From: Caulobacteraceae bacterium | GTDB taxonomy: Bacteria > Pseudomonadota > Alphaproteobacteria > Caulobacterales > Caulobacteraceae | Assembly (NCBI GenBank): GCA_947452665.1 | Contig: CANGEH010000028.1 | Location: forward strand, 1 to 13,518 | Direction: 5' to 3' | DNA length: 13,518 bases | Shown here: piece by piece, positions 1-8,202 of the stretch | Position numbering within the stretch: position 1 is the stretch's first letter | Layout: each line of letters opens with the position of its first letter | The notes under the pieces: generated by a model | What the model was told of the DNA's origin: nothing | Databases searched by the model: none | What the model saw: only the letters and a program-made list of their open reading frames with translations | Translations under genes and position numbers: made by a program

Positions 1-654
1 GGCGTCATGATTGATGATCTGGTCACCTGCGGCGTGAGCGAGCCCTATCGCATGTTTACCAGCCGCGCTGAATACCGCCTGACGCTTCGCGCCGATAATG
101 CCGATCAAAGACTGACGCCCAAGGGCTTGGCCCTAGGCTGTGTTGGACCCGGCCGCGCTCGGGCGTTTGCGGCAAAAGCCTTGGCGGTTTCTGAGGCGCG
201 CCACATGGCCAAGACGCTGAACCTAACCCCGCAAGAAGCCGCGCGGCATGGCTTCACGGTCAAGGCGGATGGCCAAAGGCGCAGCCTGATGGACCTCCTG
301 GCCTATGCCGAATTTGACCTGAACGGACTGGGCCGGGTCTGGCCGCAAATCCTGCAATGGGCGCCTGAGGTGCGCGAACAGGTCGAGATTGACGCCACCT
401 ATGCCGGTTATCTCGATCGCCAGACGGCGGATGTTGAAGCCTTTCGCCGGGATGAGACCCTGCTCTTGCCTGCAGGCCTCGATTATGCCGCGGTTGGGGG
501 CCTGTCCAATGAGGTGCGCGAAAAGCTCAGCATGATCCAACCGGTCACCCTGGGCCAGGCGGCGCGTATTGAGGGTGTGACGCCAGGCGCGATTACCGCG
601 CTTCTGGCCCATGTCCGCCGCGCGCCAAAGCGGGCCGATAGCAATGCCGCCTGA
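1..654 (+). CDS. mnmG: MnmG (GidA), tRNA uridine-34 modification enzyme, C-terminal part
   Basis: Partial gene: the frame is open from the first base and the N-terminal FAD-binding domain lies outside the window. About 217 residues remain. MnmG works with MnmE to install the carboxymethylaminomethyl group on the wobble uridine of certain tRNAs, using FAD and methylene-tetrahydrofolate. The fragment begins with the very conserved stretch DDLVTCGVSEPYRMFTSRAE, followed by YRLTLRADNADQRLTPKG. This is the region just before the helical C-terminal domain that contacts tRNA and MnmE. The end of the protein shows the expected YAAVGGLSNEVREKLSMIQP and a helix-rich tail typical of the family. It overlaps the 5' end of rsmG by about 11 bases, the usual gidA-gidB pairing. 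The family call is secure; only the missing N-terminus limits it. Confidence 0.97.
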   Translation, partial: GVMIDDLVTCGVSEPYRMFTSRAEYRLTLRADNADQRLTPKGLALGCVGPGRARAFAAKALAVSEARHMAKTLNLTPQEAARHGFTVKADGQRRSLMDLLAYAEFDLNGLGRVWPQILQWAPEVREQVEIDATYAGYLDRQTADVEAFRRDETLLLPAGLDYAAVGGLSNEVREKLSMIQPVTLGQAARIEGVTPGAITALLAHVRRAPKRADSNAA

Positions 655-1279
655 CATGATTATTGTATCCGACGCCGCCAGCTTCCAAGCTGCAACCGCT
701 GCAAACGCGCAACAAATGGCGGACCTTGAGGCGTTTCGGGCCCTGCTTGAGGACTGGAACGGCAAGATGAACCTTGTTGGGCCCTCAGCCATGGCGCAGT
801 TTTGGGGCCGCCATGCCTATGATAGTGCCCAATTATTGGATCTCGCGCCCGAGGCCCTGACCTGGGCCGATCTGGGCGCGGGCGCTGGTTTTCCGGGTCT
901 GGTTCTCGCCATTCTGCTTAAGGCAAGGCCGGGTGCCAAGGTGCATCTGGTTGAGACCCTGGCCAAGCGCTGCCGGTTCTTGTCCTGCGTCGTTGAGACC
1001 CTTGGCCTGCCCGCCGAAGTTCATAATGGCCGGGCCGAGGCCCTTAGCCTCAAGACCGACCGGGTGGTTGCCAGGGCCTTTGCGCCGCTAGACCGCTTAT
1101 TGGGCTTTGCCCAGCCCTATTTGAAGGCCGGGGCGATCGGGCTTTTTCTTAAGGGCGAAGGGCTGGACGCGGAGCGCGCGGAAGCTGAAAAGCTCTGGTC
1201 TTTTCAATATCAAACCTATCCCAGCCGCAGCGATCCCCGCGGCCGTATTATCGAGATTAGGGGCCTAAAACATGGCTAA
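644..1279 (+). CDS. rsmG: RsmG (GidB), 16S rRNA guanine-527 N7-methyltransferase
   Basis: Predicted SAM-dependent methyltransferase that makes m7G527 in 16S rRNA; loss of this enzyme is known to give low-level streptomycin resistance in several bacteria. The SAM-binding motif I is visible as DLGAGAGFPG at about residues 76-85. Before it comes the family's N-terminal stretch with WNGKMNLVGP, and after it VHLVETLAKRCRFL and VVARAFAPLDRLL. At 211 residues from the chosen start the size is normal for the family. The start is uncertain: ATG codons at 611, 644 and 656 are in the same frame and none has a clear Shine-Dalgarno sequence. I chose 644 because it gives a usual length and a short overlap with mnmG. 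The gene overlaps parA by 8 bases, which suggests translational coupling in one operon. Confidence 0.94.
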   Translation: MPPDMIIVSDAASFQAATAANAQQMADLEAFRALLEDWNGKMNLVGPSAMAQFWGRHAYDSAQLLDLAPEALTWADLGAGAGFPGLVLAILLKARPGAKVHLVETLAKRCRFLSCVVETLGLPAEVHNGRAEALSLKTDRVVARAFAPLDRLLGFAQPYLKAGAIGLFLKGEGLDAERAEAEKLWSFQYQTYPSRSDPRGRIIEIRGLKHG

Positions 1280-2093
1280 GCTATCGGACAACGCCCTAAG
1301 GGTCCTGTCGATCTCCAACCAAAAGGGCGGGGTTGGCAAGACCACGACCGCCATCAATCTAGGAACCGCCCTGGCGGCAGTTGGCGAGCGCGTCTTGATC
1401 CTTGACCTTGATCCACAAGGAAACGCCTCTACCGGCCTTGGTGTGCCTCGGCAAAAGCGCACCACGACGATCTATGATGTGCTGCTGGGCGAAAAGCCCA
1501 TGATCGATGCTGCGGTCCCAACCTCTGTGCCTGGCCTTGATATTGTGCCGTCCGATGCGGATCTATCTGGTGTCGAAATGGAACTGAGCCAGGTGGCCGG
1601 GCGGTCTTTCAAGCTGCGCGACGGACTGATGGCGCTTCGGTCCAATACGGGCACAGACCGTTATACCTATGTCCTGATCGATTGCCCGCCATCGCTAAAC
1701 CTATTGACCGTCAATGCCATGGCCGCGGCCGATGCGGTCTTGGTACCTTTGCAGTGCGAGTTCTTCGCGCTTGAGGGGCTTAGCCAATTGATGCGGACGG
1801 TTGAGATGGTGCGCACCAGCCTCAATCCCTCGCTTGAAATTCAGGGCGTTGTCTTGACCATGTATGACAAGCGCAACAGCCTGTCCGATCAGGTGGCGCA
1901 AGACGTGCGCGCGCATTTTGGGGATAAGGTCTATGATACGGTGATTCCGCGTAATGTGCGGGTGTCCGAGGCGCCCTCGTTTGGTAAGCCGGTCTTGATC
2001 TATGATCTCAAATGTCCTGGCAGCCTGGCCTATATGAATCTGGCCCGGGAAGTGGTGCAAAGAGAACGCGTGCGTCAAGGCAAGGCTGCTTAA
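1272..2093 (+). CDS. parA: ParA, chromosome-partitioning ATPase
   Basis: Deviant Walker ATPase of the ParA/Soj family. It binds nucleoid DNA as an ATP dimer and drives segregation of the ParB-parS complex after origin duplication. The deviant Walker A motif KGGVGKTT is at residues 18-25. The second conserved nucleotide-site stretch DLDPQGNASTG is at about 45-55, and the Walker B-type VLIDCPP is at about 134-140. The typical C-terminal VIPRNVRVSEAPSFGKP is also present. The 273-residue length with only a short N-terminal tail, and no helix-turn-helix domain, marks the chromosomal rather than plasmid P1-like type. ATG at 1272 overlaps the rsmG stop by 8 bases and parB follows after 28 bases. 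By analogy with Caulobacter the gene is expected to be essential, but the sequence alone cannot show that. Confidence 0.97.
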   Translation: MAKLSDNALRVLSISNQKGGVGKTTTAINLGTALAAVGERVLILDLDPQGNASTGLGVPRQKRTTTIYDVLLGEKPMIDAAVPTSVPGLDIVPSDADLSGVEMELSQVAGRSFKLRDGLMALRSNTGTDRYTYVLIDCPPSLNLLTVNAMAAADAVLVPLQCEFFALEGLSQLMRTVEMVRTSLNPSLEIQGVVLTMYDKRNSLSDQVAQDVRAHFGDKVYDTVIPRNVRVSEAPSFGKPVLIYDLKCPGSLAYMNLAREVVQRERVRQGKAA

Positions 2094-2121
2094 GCTTTTG
2101 AATTAAAAGGATAAACACGGA

Positions 2122-3033
2122 ATGGCTGAAGGCCGCAGAGGTTTGGGGCGAGGCTTGTCGGCCCTGCTGGGAGAGACAGAGGCCGAGATGGTCGAGGGCG
2201 CGGCGACGCCCGCCCGCGCGGCGCAAGAGACGCCGATCGAGCTGATAGTGCGTAATCCCGACCAGCCTCGGCGTCAATTTGGCGAGGCCGACCTAGTCGA
2301 GCTCGCCGATTCGATCCGCGAAAAGGGCGTGCTATTGCCCATTCTCGTGCGCCCTGCCCCGGGCCTGCCTGGCCAGTTCCAGATTGTCGCGGGCGAGCGG
2401 CGCTGGCGTGCCGCGCAAAGGGTGGGGCTAAAGACCCTGCCGGTAATTGTGCGCGAGCTTGATGATCTGGCCGTGCTTGAAATAGCCATTATCGAAAATG
2501 TGCAACGGGCCGATCTTAATGCGATCGAAGAGGCGCTTGGCTATAAGGCCTTGATCGAACGGTTTGGCCGCACCCAAGACGCCGTGGCCCAGACCGTGGG
2601 TAAGAGCCGTAGCCATGTCGCCAATGTGTTGCGGCTGCTGGGATTACCGCAAGAGGTTCAAGATCTGCTGGCCAGTGGTCAATTGAGTGCTGGTCATGCC
2701 CGCGCCATTGCCTCGACCAAGGATCCGCTGCGCCTAGCCCAACAGATTGTTGCCGAGGGCTTGTCGGTGCGGGCCGCCGAGGCCCTAGCGCGCAAGACGA
2801 CCGACGCCAGTTCGGTTAAGCCGGGCTCCAAGGGCCAGACCCGCACCGCCGTTAAGGATGCCGACACCCGGGCACTGGAATCGGACCTTTCCGAAGTGCT
2901 CGGCCTTGAGGTTGAGATTATGGACCGCGATGGTGAGGGTGAGGTGCGGCTACATTATGCAACCCTCGAGCAATTGGACGATTTATGCCGTCGTCTGACG
3001 CGCACGGGCGGGCACCCCGATACCGAGGCCTAG
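2122..3033 (+). CDS. parB: ParB, centromere (parS)-binding CTPase
   Basis: ParB loads at parS sites, closes into a CTP-bound DNA clamp and slides to form the partition complex. The 303-residue protein starts with the conserved ParA-interacting tip (RRGLGRGLSALLGE, residues 5-18), followed by a flexible linker. The CTP-binding domain carries GERRWRAA at residues 91-98 and ENVQRADLN at about 125-133. A helix-turn-helix segment follows (TQDAVAQTVGKSRSHVANVL, about 151-170). Then come a charged, poorly conserved linker of about 40 residues and a C-terminal dimerisation domain (residues about 250-300). A purine-rich AAAAGGA lies about 10 bases before the ATG at 2122. The motif set matches chromosomal Spo0J-type ParB. 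I see no canonical parS 16-mer inside the window, so its sites must lie elsewhere or be divergent. Confidence 0.97.
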   Translation: MAEGRRGLGRGLSALLGETEAEMVEGAATPARAAQETPIELIVRNPDQPRRQFGEADLVELADSIREKGVLLPILVRPAPGLPGQFQIVAGERRWRAAQRVGLKTLPVIVRELDDLAVLEIAIIENVQRADLNAIEEALGYKALIERFGRTQDAVAQTVGKSRSHVANVLRLLGLPQEVQDLLASGQLSAGHARAIASTKDPLRLAQQIVAEGLSVRAAEALARKTTDASSVKPGSKGQTRTAVKDADTRALESDLSEVLGLEVEIMDRDGEGEVRLHYATLEQLDDLCRRLTRTGGHPDTEA

Positions 3034-3102
3034 GCTAATTTCGCCGGTTTTTAGTAAATATCGGAAAACATGAGGTTTTTGGGTATAAAAAGTTCCAAAA
3101 CA
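3034..3102. other. A/T-rich convergent gap between parB and holA, weak hairpins
   Basis: This 69-base stretch separates two genes that converge and is clearly richer in A and T than its surroundings. It contains short inverted repeats: AAAAC at 3065-3069 with GTTTT at 3075-3079, and GTTTTTGG at 3075-3082 with CCAAAAC at 3095-3101. Either could help terminate transcription from both sides, since runs of T follow on each strand. The stems are short and A-T rich, so I do not call a confident intrinsic terminator. Confidence 0.3.
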
Positions 3103-4155
3103 TCACAATCCAAGGCGTTTGGCTCTCCCGGCAATGGACAGGGCCAAACGCTCGGCGATCAGCAGGTCGGGTGAGCCTGTGGTCTTACAGGCCCGGTCGG
3201 CATTGAGCAGTTCGGGCTGAAGGCTATTGAGCTGCTCTAGGGTCCAGGCCCTCGCCTGGCGTAGAAACTCGCGTTCCTGTTTCCAGAACACACCGCAGGC
3301 CTTGGCGGCCTCTTGCACACCCGCCCCGCTTTGCACCAGGGTCAGGGCCTTGCGCAGGCGGGTCAATTGATAGCCGATCGCACGGACGGCGGCGGGGCCA
3401 GTTTCCCCCTCCATAAAAGCGCGGCGCAGGCCAGACTGCGCGGCCCCCAGCCTGCCGCCAAACGCATCAAAGGCCGCATCGCTCAAGGAGGCATCCGGCT
3501 CGACCCCGACAAATCCGGCAAGATCTGCTGGGGTGGCGGTAACGCCACTGCCGGGTCCAAGGAACAGGACCAGCCGCTCAATTTCTTGGCGCACCACGCC
3601 GCGCTCCTTGGGCAGGCGCGCAACCACGAGGTCCAGGGCGTCGCTGGTCAGGCCAACCTTGTCGGCGCTTAAAGCATCGCGCACCATGCGGGCAATATCC
3701 CCTGTCTCGTCCTCATAGCAGGGAATGACAACCGCGCCGGTCTTGGCCGCCTCCATAACCTTGCGCAGGCCCGACTCCTTGCCCAGATTGCCAGCCTCGA
3801 TCAGTAAAAAGGCGGCCGGGTTCAGTAAGCCCTCTGCATGCTGTTTAAAGGCTTCGGCCAGGGCCTTGTCGGTGGCAATCTTGTCGCCAAGCTTTAAACG
3901 AACCAGCCTTCGACCCCCCATTAGGGACTGGGCCGACAACTCATCGACAACCCGGGCCGGGTCCTGGGCCAGATCGCTATCGGTTAAGACCGAAACATCA
4001 AACGGATCATCTGGATTGGCCGTGACCTTGGCGGCGACAAGGCTTGCCCGCTCGCGGACAATGCCGCGATCCTTGCCATAGATCAGAGCGGCGCGGACAT
4101 CATCGCCGGGACGGGCAAGAAACCGGTCAATATCGGGCCGCTTAGACAGGATCAT
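3103..4155 (-). CDS. holA: HolA, DNA polymerase III subunit delta
   Basis: The delta subunit of the clamp-loader complex, which opens the beta sliding clamp so it can be placed on primed DNA. The 350-residue protein has the typical opening of the family: RPDIDRFLA, then an IYGKDRGIVRERA segment in the AAA+-like domain that lacks a functional P-loop. Conserved blocks LMGGRRLVRL and FLLIEAGNL follow. A helical collar domain makes up the last third (AVRAIGYQLTRLRKAL and onward). Length and domain order fit alphaproteobacterial HolA. It is the last gene of the leuS-lptE-holA block and starts 18 bases after the lptE stop. The SD is weak (a G-rich stretch about 12 bases upstream). Confidence 0.93.
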   Translation of the reverse strand: MILSKRPDIDRFLARPGDDVRAALIYGKDRGIVRERASLVAAKVTANPDDPFDVSVLTDSDLAQDPARVVDELSAQSLMGGRRLVRLKLGDKIATDKALAEAFKQHAEGLLNPAAFLLIEAGNLGKESGLRKVMEAAKTGAVVIPCYEDETGDIARMVRDALSADKVGLTSDALDLVVARLPKERGVVRQEIERLVLFLGPGSGVTATPADLAGFVGVEPDASLSDAAFDAFGGRLGAAQSGLRRAFMEGETGPAAVRAIGYQLTRLRKALTLVQSGAGVQEAAKACGVFWKQEREFLRQARAWTLEQLNSLQPELLNADRACKTTGSPDLLIAERLALSIAGRAKRLGL

Positions 4156-4173
4156 TAGGCTTGGGGCCCCCGC

Positions 4174-4671
4174 CTAGGGCTTTGGCGATTTGGCAAAATA
4201 ACGGGCAAGGTCCAAACGGATCTGCTGTGCAGCCTCTTGGGCGGCGCGCTTTTGCCCGTCTTGCTGGGCCGTAATGCCGCCATAGGGCGCATCCGCCGAG
4301 TCATAGGTCACCGCGACCGGGACGGACCCGCTCAACAAGACCGCTCCGGTCTGGATATTGATCAAGCTATAGCCGACCTTGACCTGAAGCTCATAGCGAT
4401 TGGCGACATTATCGACCCTTAGCCCGCGCGCAAACCGGCGCTCATCGACTGTGACGTCTAGCCGATAGGCCGCCTGCTGGCGCACATCGTGGCCGAGGGC
4501 ATCGTCAAGGCTTTCGCGCACCAGATAGGCGGTCCGGCCTTGCGGCACCTTGACTTGAATGGTCGATAGGCCGCCACTGACCCCGGCCTGGCCATAAAGG
4601 GGCACAAACCCGCAGGCTGAGACCAGAAGGCAGGCGGCTAAGACAGCCCCCAGACGCTCAATCATTCCCAT
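4174..4671 (-). CDS. lptE: LptE, LPS-assembly lipoprotein
   Basis: Predicted outer-membrane lipoprotein that plugs and stabilises LptD, the pore that puts lipopolysaccharide into the outer leaflet. The N-terminus is a lipoprotein signal with lipobox VSAC, and the mature protein begins CGFVPLYG, the hallmark start of alphaproteobacterial LptE. The rest, about 145 residues, is the short alpha/beta domain of the family, with a tail of basic and alanine-rich helix. The frame could open earlier with TTG at 4719, directly after the leuS stop, but that adds a charged stretch before the signal. ATG at 4671 or 4665 gives a normal signal peptide, and I chose 4671 (165 residues). It sits between leuS and holA on the same strand and is probably co-transcribed. 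Confidence 0.9.
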   Translation of the reverse strand: MGMIERLGAVLAACLLVSACGFVPLYGQAGVSGGLSTIQVKVPQGRTAYLVRESLDDALGHDVRQQAAYRLDVTVDERRFARGLRVDNVANRYELQVKVGYSLINIQTGAVLLSGSVPVAVTYDSADAPYGGITAQQDGQKRAAQEAAQQIRLDLARYFAKSPKP

Positions 4672-4719
4672 GGACTGTTTCAAGATCTTGCCCCGTCTCA
4701 GGCTTGGCGAAAATACCAA

Positions 4720-7317
4720 TCAGTTGGCGACAATATTGACAATGCGGTCGGTCACAACAATCACCTTGCGTACTGTAAGGCCTTCAAGATGGCGTGCAAC
4801 GCCTTCATCCGCGAGCGCGATCTGTTCGACCTCCGCCTGACCAAGCCCGGCCGGTACGGTTACCTCTCCGCGGCGCTTGCCATTGATCTGAACAGGCAAG
4901 ATGCGCTGATCATCGGCGGCCAGTTCCGGATCAAGTACAGGCCAGGGCGCATTGACCACCATGCCTTCGCCGCCAATCCGCTCCCAACAGGCCTCGGCCA
5001 GGTGGGGCGTAAAGGGCGCAACGAGGCGCGCTAGGATGGAAAGGGCATCGCGCCTCGCCGACAAGATTTCTGGCGTGGCGCCAGCGGCTGGCAAGCCTTT
5101 GATAATGTTCAAAAACTCATAGAGTTTTGCAATGCCGCCATTAAATCGGAAGGCTTCAATACTGTCCGTCAGGGCCCCGATCAGCCGGTGCGCCGCCTTG
5201 ATCAAGTCAAGCGCACGCGGCTCCTGAAGGTAGGGTACAGGGGCCACTGCGCCCTCTGGCTGGCTATCAAATTCGGTCCAGACCCGGTGAACAAACCGCC
5301 AAGCCCCTTCAACCCCGCCATTGGTCCATTGCACATCGCGCTCAGGCGGGCTGTCGGACATGACAAATAGCCGGGCAGCGTCGACCCCATAGGCGTCAAA
5401 AATGTCCTCTGGGGCGACGACATTTTTCTTCGACTTGGACATTTTTTCAATGTCACCAATCACAACCGGCGCGCCGCCATCAAGCATGACTGCGCGGCGG
5501 GTATTGCCCTCGGCTATGACCTCAACCGATTGAGGCTCTACCCACTGACCGTCTGGGCCGCGATAGGTCTCGTGTGTGACCATGCCTTGGGTAAACAGGC
5601 CGGCAAATGGCTCGGCGACATCCAGCGCGCCGGTATCTTTTAGGGCGCGCGTCACAAAGCGGGCATAGAGCAGATGCAGGACGGCATGCTCTACACCGCC
5701 AATATACTGATCAACCGGAAGCCAATAATCGGCCGCCGCCTTATTGATCGGCTCGGCGGCCGTGGGATCGGTAAATCGGGCGAAATACCAAGAACTATCG
5801 ACGAACGTATCGAGCGTATCGGTTTCGCGCTCGGCGGCGGCACCGCAGGTCGGGCAAGAGACATGCCGCCATGTCGGATGCCGCAGCAAGGGATTGCCTG
5901 GCCGATCAAAGGTCACATCATCGGGTAGGATAATCGGCAATTGGTCCCTTGGCACGGGCACCACGCCGCAGGCCTGGCAATGAATAACCGGGATCGGACA
6001 GCCCCAATAACGCTGACGCGAAACGCCCCAGTCGCGCAGGCGGTAAACCGTCGCGCCCTTGCCCTGACCGGCGGCCTCGATCTGGTCAATTACCCGCACC
6101 TTGGCAGCTTCGATATCAAGCCCGTCAAGGAAGCTGGAGTTAAACACTGTGCCGGGGCCAGTATAGGCCTCTAGCCCAACCGAAAAGGTCTCAGGATTTT
6201 CGCCGGCCGGCAGAACGACAGGATGAACCTTGAGATCATATTTGCGGGCAAAGTCTAGGTCGCGCTGGTCATGGGCCGGGCAGCCAAAGATCGCGCCGGT
6301 GCCATAGTCCATCAGCACAAAATTACCGATCCAGACCGGCAAGGTCTGGCTAGGATCAAGCGGATGGCGCACACAAAGGCCGGTATCCAAGCCCTTTTTC
6401 TCAGCGGTCTCGATATCCGCGCCGGATGCCCCGCCCTTGCGGCATTCGGCAACAAAGGCCGCGACCGCCGGGTCTGCCTTGGCCAGGGAATCGGACAAGG
6501 GGTGGTCGGGGGCAATGGCAAGAAAGCTTGCGCCAAACAGGGTGTCGGGCCGGGTGGTATAGACCTCAAGCCCCACATCAAACCCGGTGGGGGCTTGATC
6601 CATAAACTGAAACCGCAGGCGCAGACCCTTGGACCTGCCGATCCAGTTTTCCTGCATGGTTCGGACCTTGTCCGGCCAGCGCTCTAGCCCGCCTAGGCCC
6701 TCGATCAGGGCGTCGGCATAATCGGTAATGCGCAAGAACCACTGGGTTAGCTTGCGTTTCTCCACAACAGCGCCCGAGCGCCAGCCCCTGCCGTCAATGA
6801 CCTGTTCATTGGCCAGAACCGTCATATCGACCGGGTCCCAATTGACCACGCCCTCCTTGCGATAGACGAGGCCCTTTTGCAGCAGGCTTAGAAACCAGGC
6901 TTGCTGATGGCCATAATAGTCAGGATCACAAGTGGCAAATTCGCGCGACCAGTCGATCGAAAGACCCAGCAATTTGAGTTGCTCGCGCATGGCGGCGATA
7001 TTGTCATAGGTCCAGCCCTTGGGATGGATGCCGCGTTCCATGGCCGCGTTCTCGGCGGGCATGCCAAATGCGTCCCAGCCCATGGGGTGTAGGACATTAT
7101 AGCCCCTTGCCCGCTTAAACCGGGCCACGACATCACCCATGGCATAATTGCGCACATGGCCCATATGGATGCGCCCTGAGGGATAGGGGAACATTTCCAG
7201 GACATAGTATTTGGGTTGGTCGCCAGCATCACTTGGCGCCTTGGTGGTAAACACCCCGGCCTGATCCCAAGCCTTAACCCAGCGCGGCTCGGATTCTTTT
7301 GGATTATAACGCGCCAT
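4720..7317 (-). CDS. leuS: LeuRS, leucyl-tRNA synthetase
   Basis: Class I aminoacyl-tRNA synthetase that charges tRNA-Leu and edits misactivated amino acids. The 865-residue length is usual for the bacterial enzyme. The HIGH-type motif is PYPSGRIHMGH at about residues 44-54. The CP1 editing domain is recognised by TTRPDTLFG at about 250-258 and GCPAHDQRDLDFA at about 345. The KMSKS motif is intact at about 625-629 (EKMSKSKKN). The zinc-type cysteines CQACG and CPTCG lie at about 450-495. A helical anticodon-binding region and the small C-terminal domain (VQINGKRRGEVTVP onward) follow. The ATG at 7317 has no good SD in the bases just before it. It follows the DUF3576 gene after 82 bases that contain a near-perfect hairpin. 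Confidence 0.98.
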   Translation of the reverse strand: MARYNPKESEPRWVKAWDQAGVFTTKAPSDAGDQPKYYVLEMFPYPSGRIHMGHVRNYAMGDVVARFKRARGYNVLHPMGWDAFGMPAENAAMERGIHPKGWTYDNIAAMREQLKLLGLSIDWSREFATCDPDYYGHQQAWFLSLLQKGLVYRKEGVVNWDPVDMTVLANEQVIDGRGWRSGAVVEKRKLTQWFLRITDYADALIEGLGGLERWPDKVRTMQENWIGRSKGLRLRFQFMDQAPTGFDVGLEVYTTRPDTLFGASFLAIAPDHPLSDSLAKADPAVAAFVAECRKGGASGADIETAEKKGLDTGLCVRHPLDPSQTLPVWIGNFVLMDYGTGAIFGCPAHDQRDLDFARKYDLKVHPVVLPAGENPETFSVGLEAYTGPGTVFNSSFLDGLDIEAAKVRVIDQIEAAGQGKGATVYRLRDWGVSRQRYWGCPIPVIHCQACGVVPVPRDQLPIILPDDVTFDRPGNPLLRHPTWRHVSCPTCGAAAERETDTLDTFVDSSWYFARFTDPTAAEPINKAAADYWLPVDQYIGGVEHAVLHLLYARFVTRALKDTGALDVAEPFAGLFTQGMVTHETYRGPDGQWVEPQSVEVIAEGNTRRAVMLDGGAPVVIGDIEKMSKSKKNVVAPEDIFDAYGVDAARLFVMSDSPPERDVQWTNGGVEGAWRFVHRVWTEFDSQPEGAVAPVPYLQEPRALDLIKAAHRLIGALTDSIEAFRFNGGIAKLYEFLNIIKGLPAAGATPEILSARRDALSILARLVAPFTPHLAEACWERIGGEGMVVNAPWPVLDPELAADDQRILPVQINGKRRGEVTVPAGLGQAEVEQIALADEGVARHLEGLTVRKVIVVTDRIVNIVAN

Positions 7318-7367
7318 GATGTGGCTATTGGCCTGTGCGGAGGTTCGAAAGGATAGAGGAAGCCTGA

Positions 7368-7389
7368 GGCCGGGACCTAGGCCCCGGCC
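7368..7389 (-). other. GC-rich hairpin between the DUF3576 gene and leuS
   Basis: A 22-base near-perfect palindrome: arms GGCCGGG (7368-7374) and CCCGGCC (7383-7389) flank an inner CCTAGG, with a single mismatched pair. It begins 10 bases after the DUF3576 stop codon in the direction of transcription. No U-tract follows on the minus strand, so it is not a classical terminator. It could be a pause site, an mRNA-stabilising 3' end for the lipoprotein transcript, or a binding site for a symmetrical protein. The structure is plain in the sequence; its role is unknown. Confidence 0.5.
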
Positions 7390-7399
7390 GACTTTAAAT

Positions 7400-7912
7400 C
7401 TAGTTCTTGCCGTTGACGGTCGATAGCCGCAACTGACGCGCCCGGGTTAGGATGGCGTTCTCAATATCGGTTTCGGTCTGGCCTGCGGTCGCTGCATCTG
7501 CCCAGCCGCCAGTAGCGTCCTTGACCTGCTTAAAAATCGCTACATTCAGACCATCGGCGCGCAGGCGTGCATCGAGGATATAGACCGTGGCCTTGAAGCG
7601 CTCATCGGGCTTTTCAGGGCTGGTATACCAGTCGGTAATGATCACGCCGCCGTATGGATCGGCCGAGGCCAGTGGCATAAAGGACAAGGTGTCCAGGCTT
7701 GCGCGCCACAGGAAGCTGTTGACGCCGATCGCGGCGCCTTCTGCAGCCTTGCCGCCGCCACCGCGCAAACGGAACGGGTTAAAACCGCCCTCTTCTTGTG
7801 TTTGAAACACAGTCGGACCCTTAGCGGCGGACTTGCCCATGGTGGAGCAACCTGCCACAGCGATCATGCCCACCGACACCATCACCAAAGACGCCTTACG
7901 AAACCAAGCCAT
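7400..7912 (-). CDS. DUF3576 family lipoprotein, function unknown
   Basis: I recognise the family as the DUF3576 proteins found widely in alphaproteobacteria; no function is established that I know of. The 170-residue product begins with a lipoprotein-type signal ending in VAGC (Cys at about residue 21 of MAWFRKASLVMVSVGMIAVA), so it should be anchored in the outer or inner membrane and face the periplasm. A low-complexity glycine-rich patch (RLRGGGGKAAEGA) precedes the conserved core, which includes VNSFLWRASLDTLSFMPLASADPYGGVIITDW and a second block beginning ERFKATVYIL. ATG at 7912 is preferred over GTG at 7927 because GGAG lies 9 bases upstream of it and overlaps the earlier GTG. It is the first gene of the block leading into leuS, lptE and holA, a position I recall from Caulobacter. 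Confidence 0.88.
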   Translation of the reverse strand: MAWFRKASLVMVSVGMIAVAGCSTMGKSAAKGPTVFQTQEEGGFNPFRLRGGGGKAAEGAAIGVNSFLWRASLDTLSFMPLASADPYGGVIITDWYTSPEKPDERFKATVYILDARLRADGLNVAIFKQVKDATGGWADAATAGQTETDIENAILTRARQLRLSTVNGKN

Positions 7913-7988
7913 ACCCAATCGCTCCACTGCAAAGGCGGACCCGTTTAATCCGGACCAGCACCGTCGCCCCCGACCTTATATAAAAGGG

Positions 7989-8015
7989 TCTATAGCACGT
8001 CGCGCCGACCGCCAA
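7989..8015 (-). promoter_or_regulatory. Candidate promoter for the DUF3576-leuS block
   Basis: On the minus strand TTGGCGG (8015-8009) is followed after 12 bases by GCTATAGA (7996-7989). This resembles the housekeeping promoter form described in Caulobacter, TTGaCgS-N10-14-GCTANAWC. Transcription would begin near 7981, leaving a leader of about 70 bases. Seen by eye only. Confidence 0.45.
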
Positions 8016-8063
8016 TCACGAATCGCGTGGCGTGAGCGCAACAGACGCCTCAGAACCGACAAA

Positions 8064-8069
8064 ATTATA
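8064..8069 (-). promoter_or_regulatory. Perfect -10 hexamer, possible second upstream promoter (-)
   Basis: The minus strand reads TATAAT at 8069-8064 inside an A/T-rich patch. No good -35 hexamer stands 16-18 bases upstream. If active, it would give the DUF3576 transcript a leader of about 145 bases. The match to the -10 consensus is exact, but one hexamer alone is weak evidence. Confidence 0.25.
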
Positions 8070-8101
8070 CACTCAGGTTAGTTTGAAGGGCCTAGATAGA
8101 G

Positions 8102-8129
8102 TTGACCCTTGATTATAGACGCTTTTAAT
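8102..8129 (+). promoter_or_regulatory. Candidate sigma-70 promoter for ntrZ
   Basis: TTGACC (8102-8107) is followed after 16 bases by TTTAAT (8124-8129), which match the -35 and -10 consensus at 5 of 6 positions each. Transcription would start near 8136, giving a leader of about 65 bases before the ntrZ GTG. Confidence 0.5.
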
Positions 8130-8202
8130 GGGTACTGAATTTGGGTGGGTTGTTAACCTTTGGCGTCCAGATTAGGGCGAAGGGTTTGGAGACGGGATTG
8201 TC

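Larger units (their letters stand above)
7913..8202. other. Divergent intergenic region with promoters for both sides
   Basis: A 290-base stretch without a convincing gene, between the start of the DUF3576 gene (-) and the start of ntrZ (+). It is more A/T-rich than the coding DNA, especially at 7970-7996 and 8060-8160. It holds two promoter-like elements on the minus strand and one on the plus strand, listed separately. No riboswitch, tRNA or strong terminator stands out. A GAATC site (8020-8024), the type methylated by CcrM in Caulobacter, lies in it; one site could be there by chance. Confidence 0.6.

Noticed and set aside
223..792. Long antisense frames over mnmG, parA, holA, leuS, xthA and ftsK
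   Set aside because: They lie opposite well-recognised genes, show no family motifs and are typical of GC-rich coding DNA.
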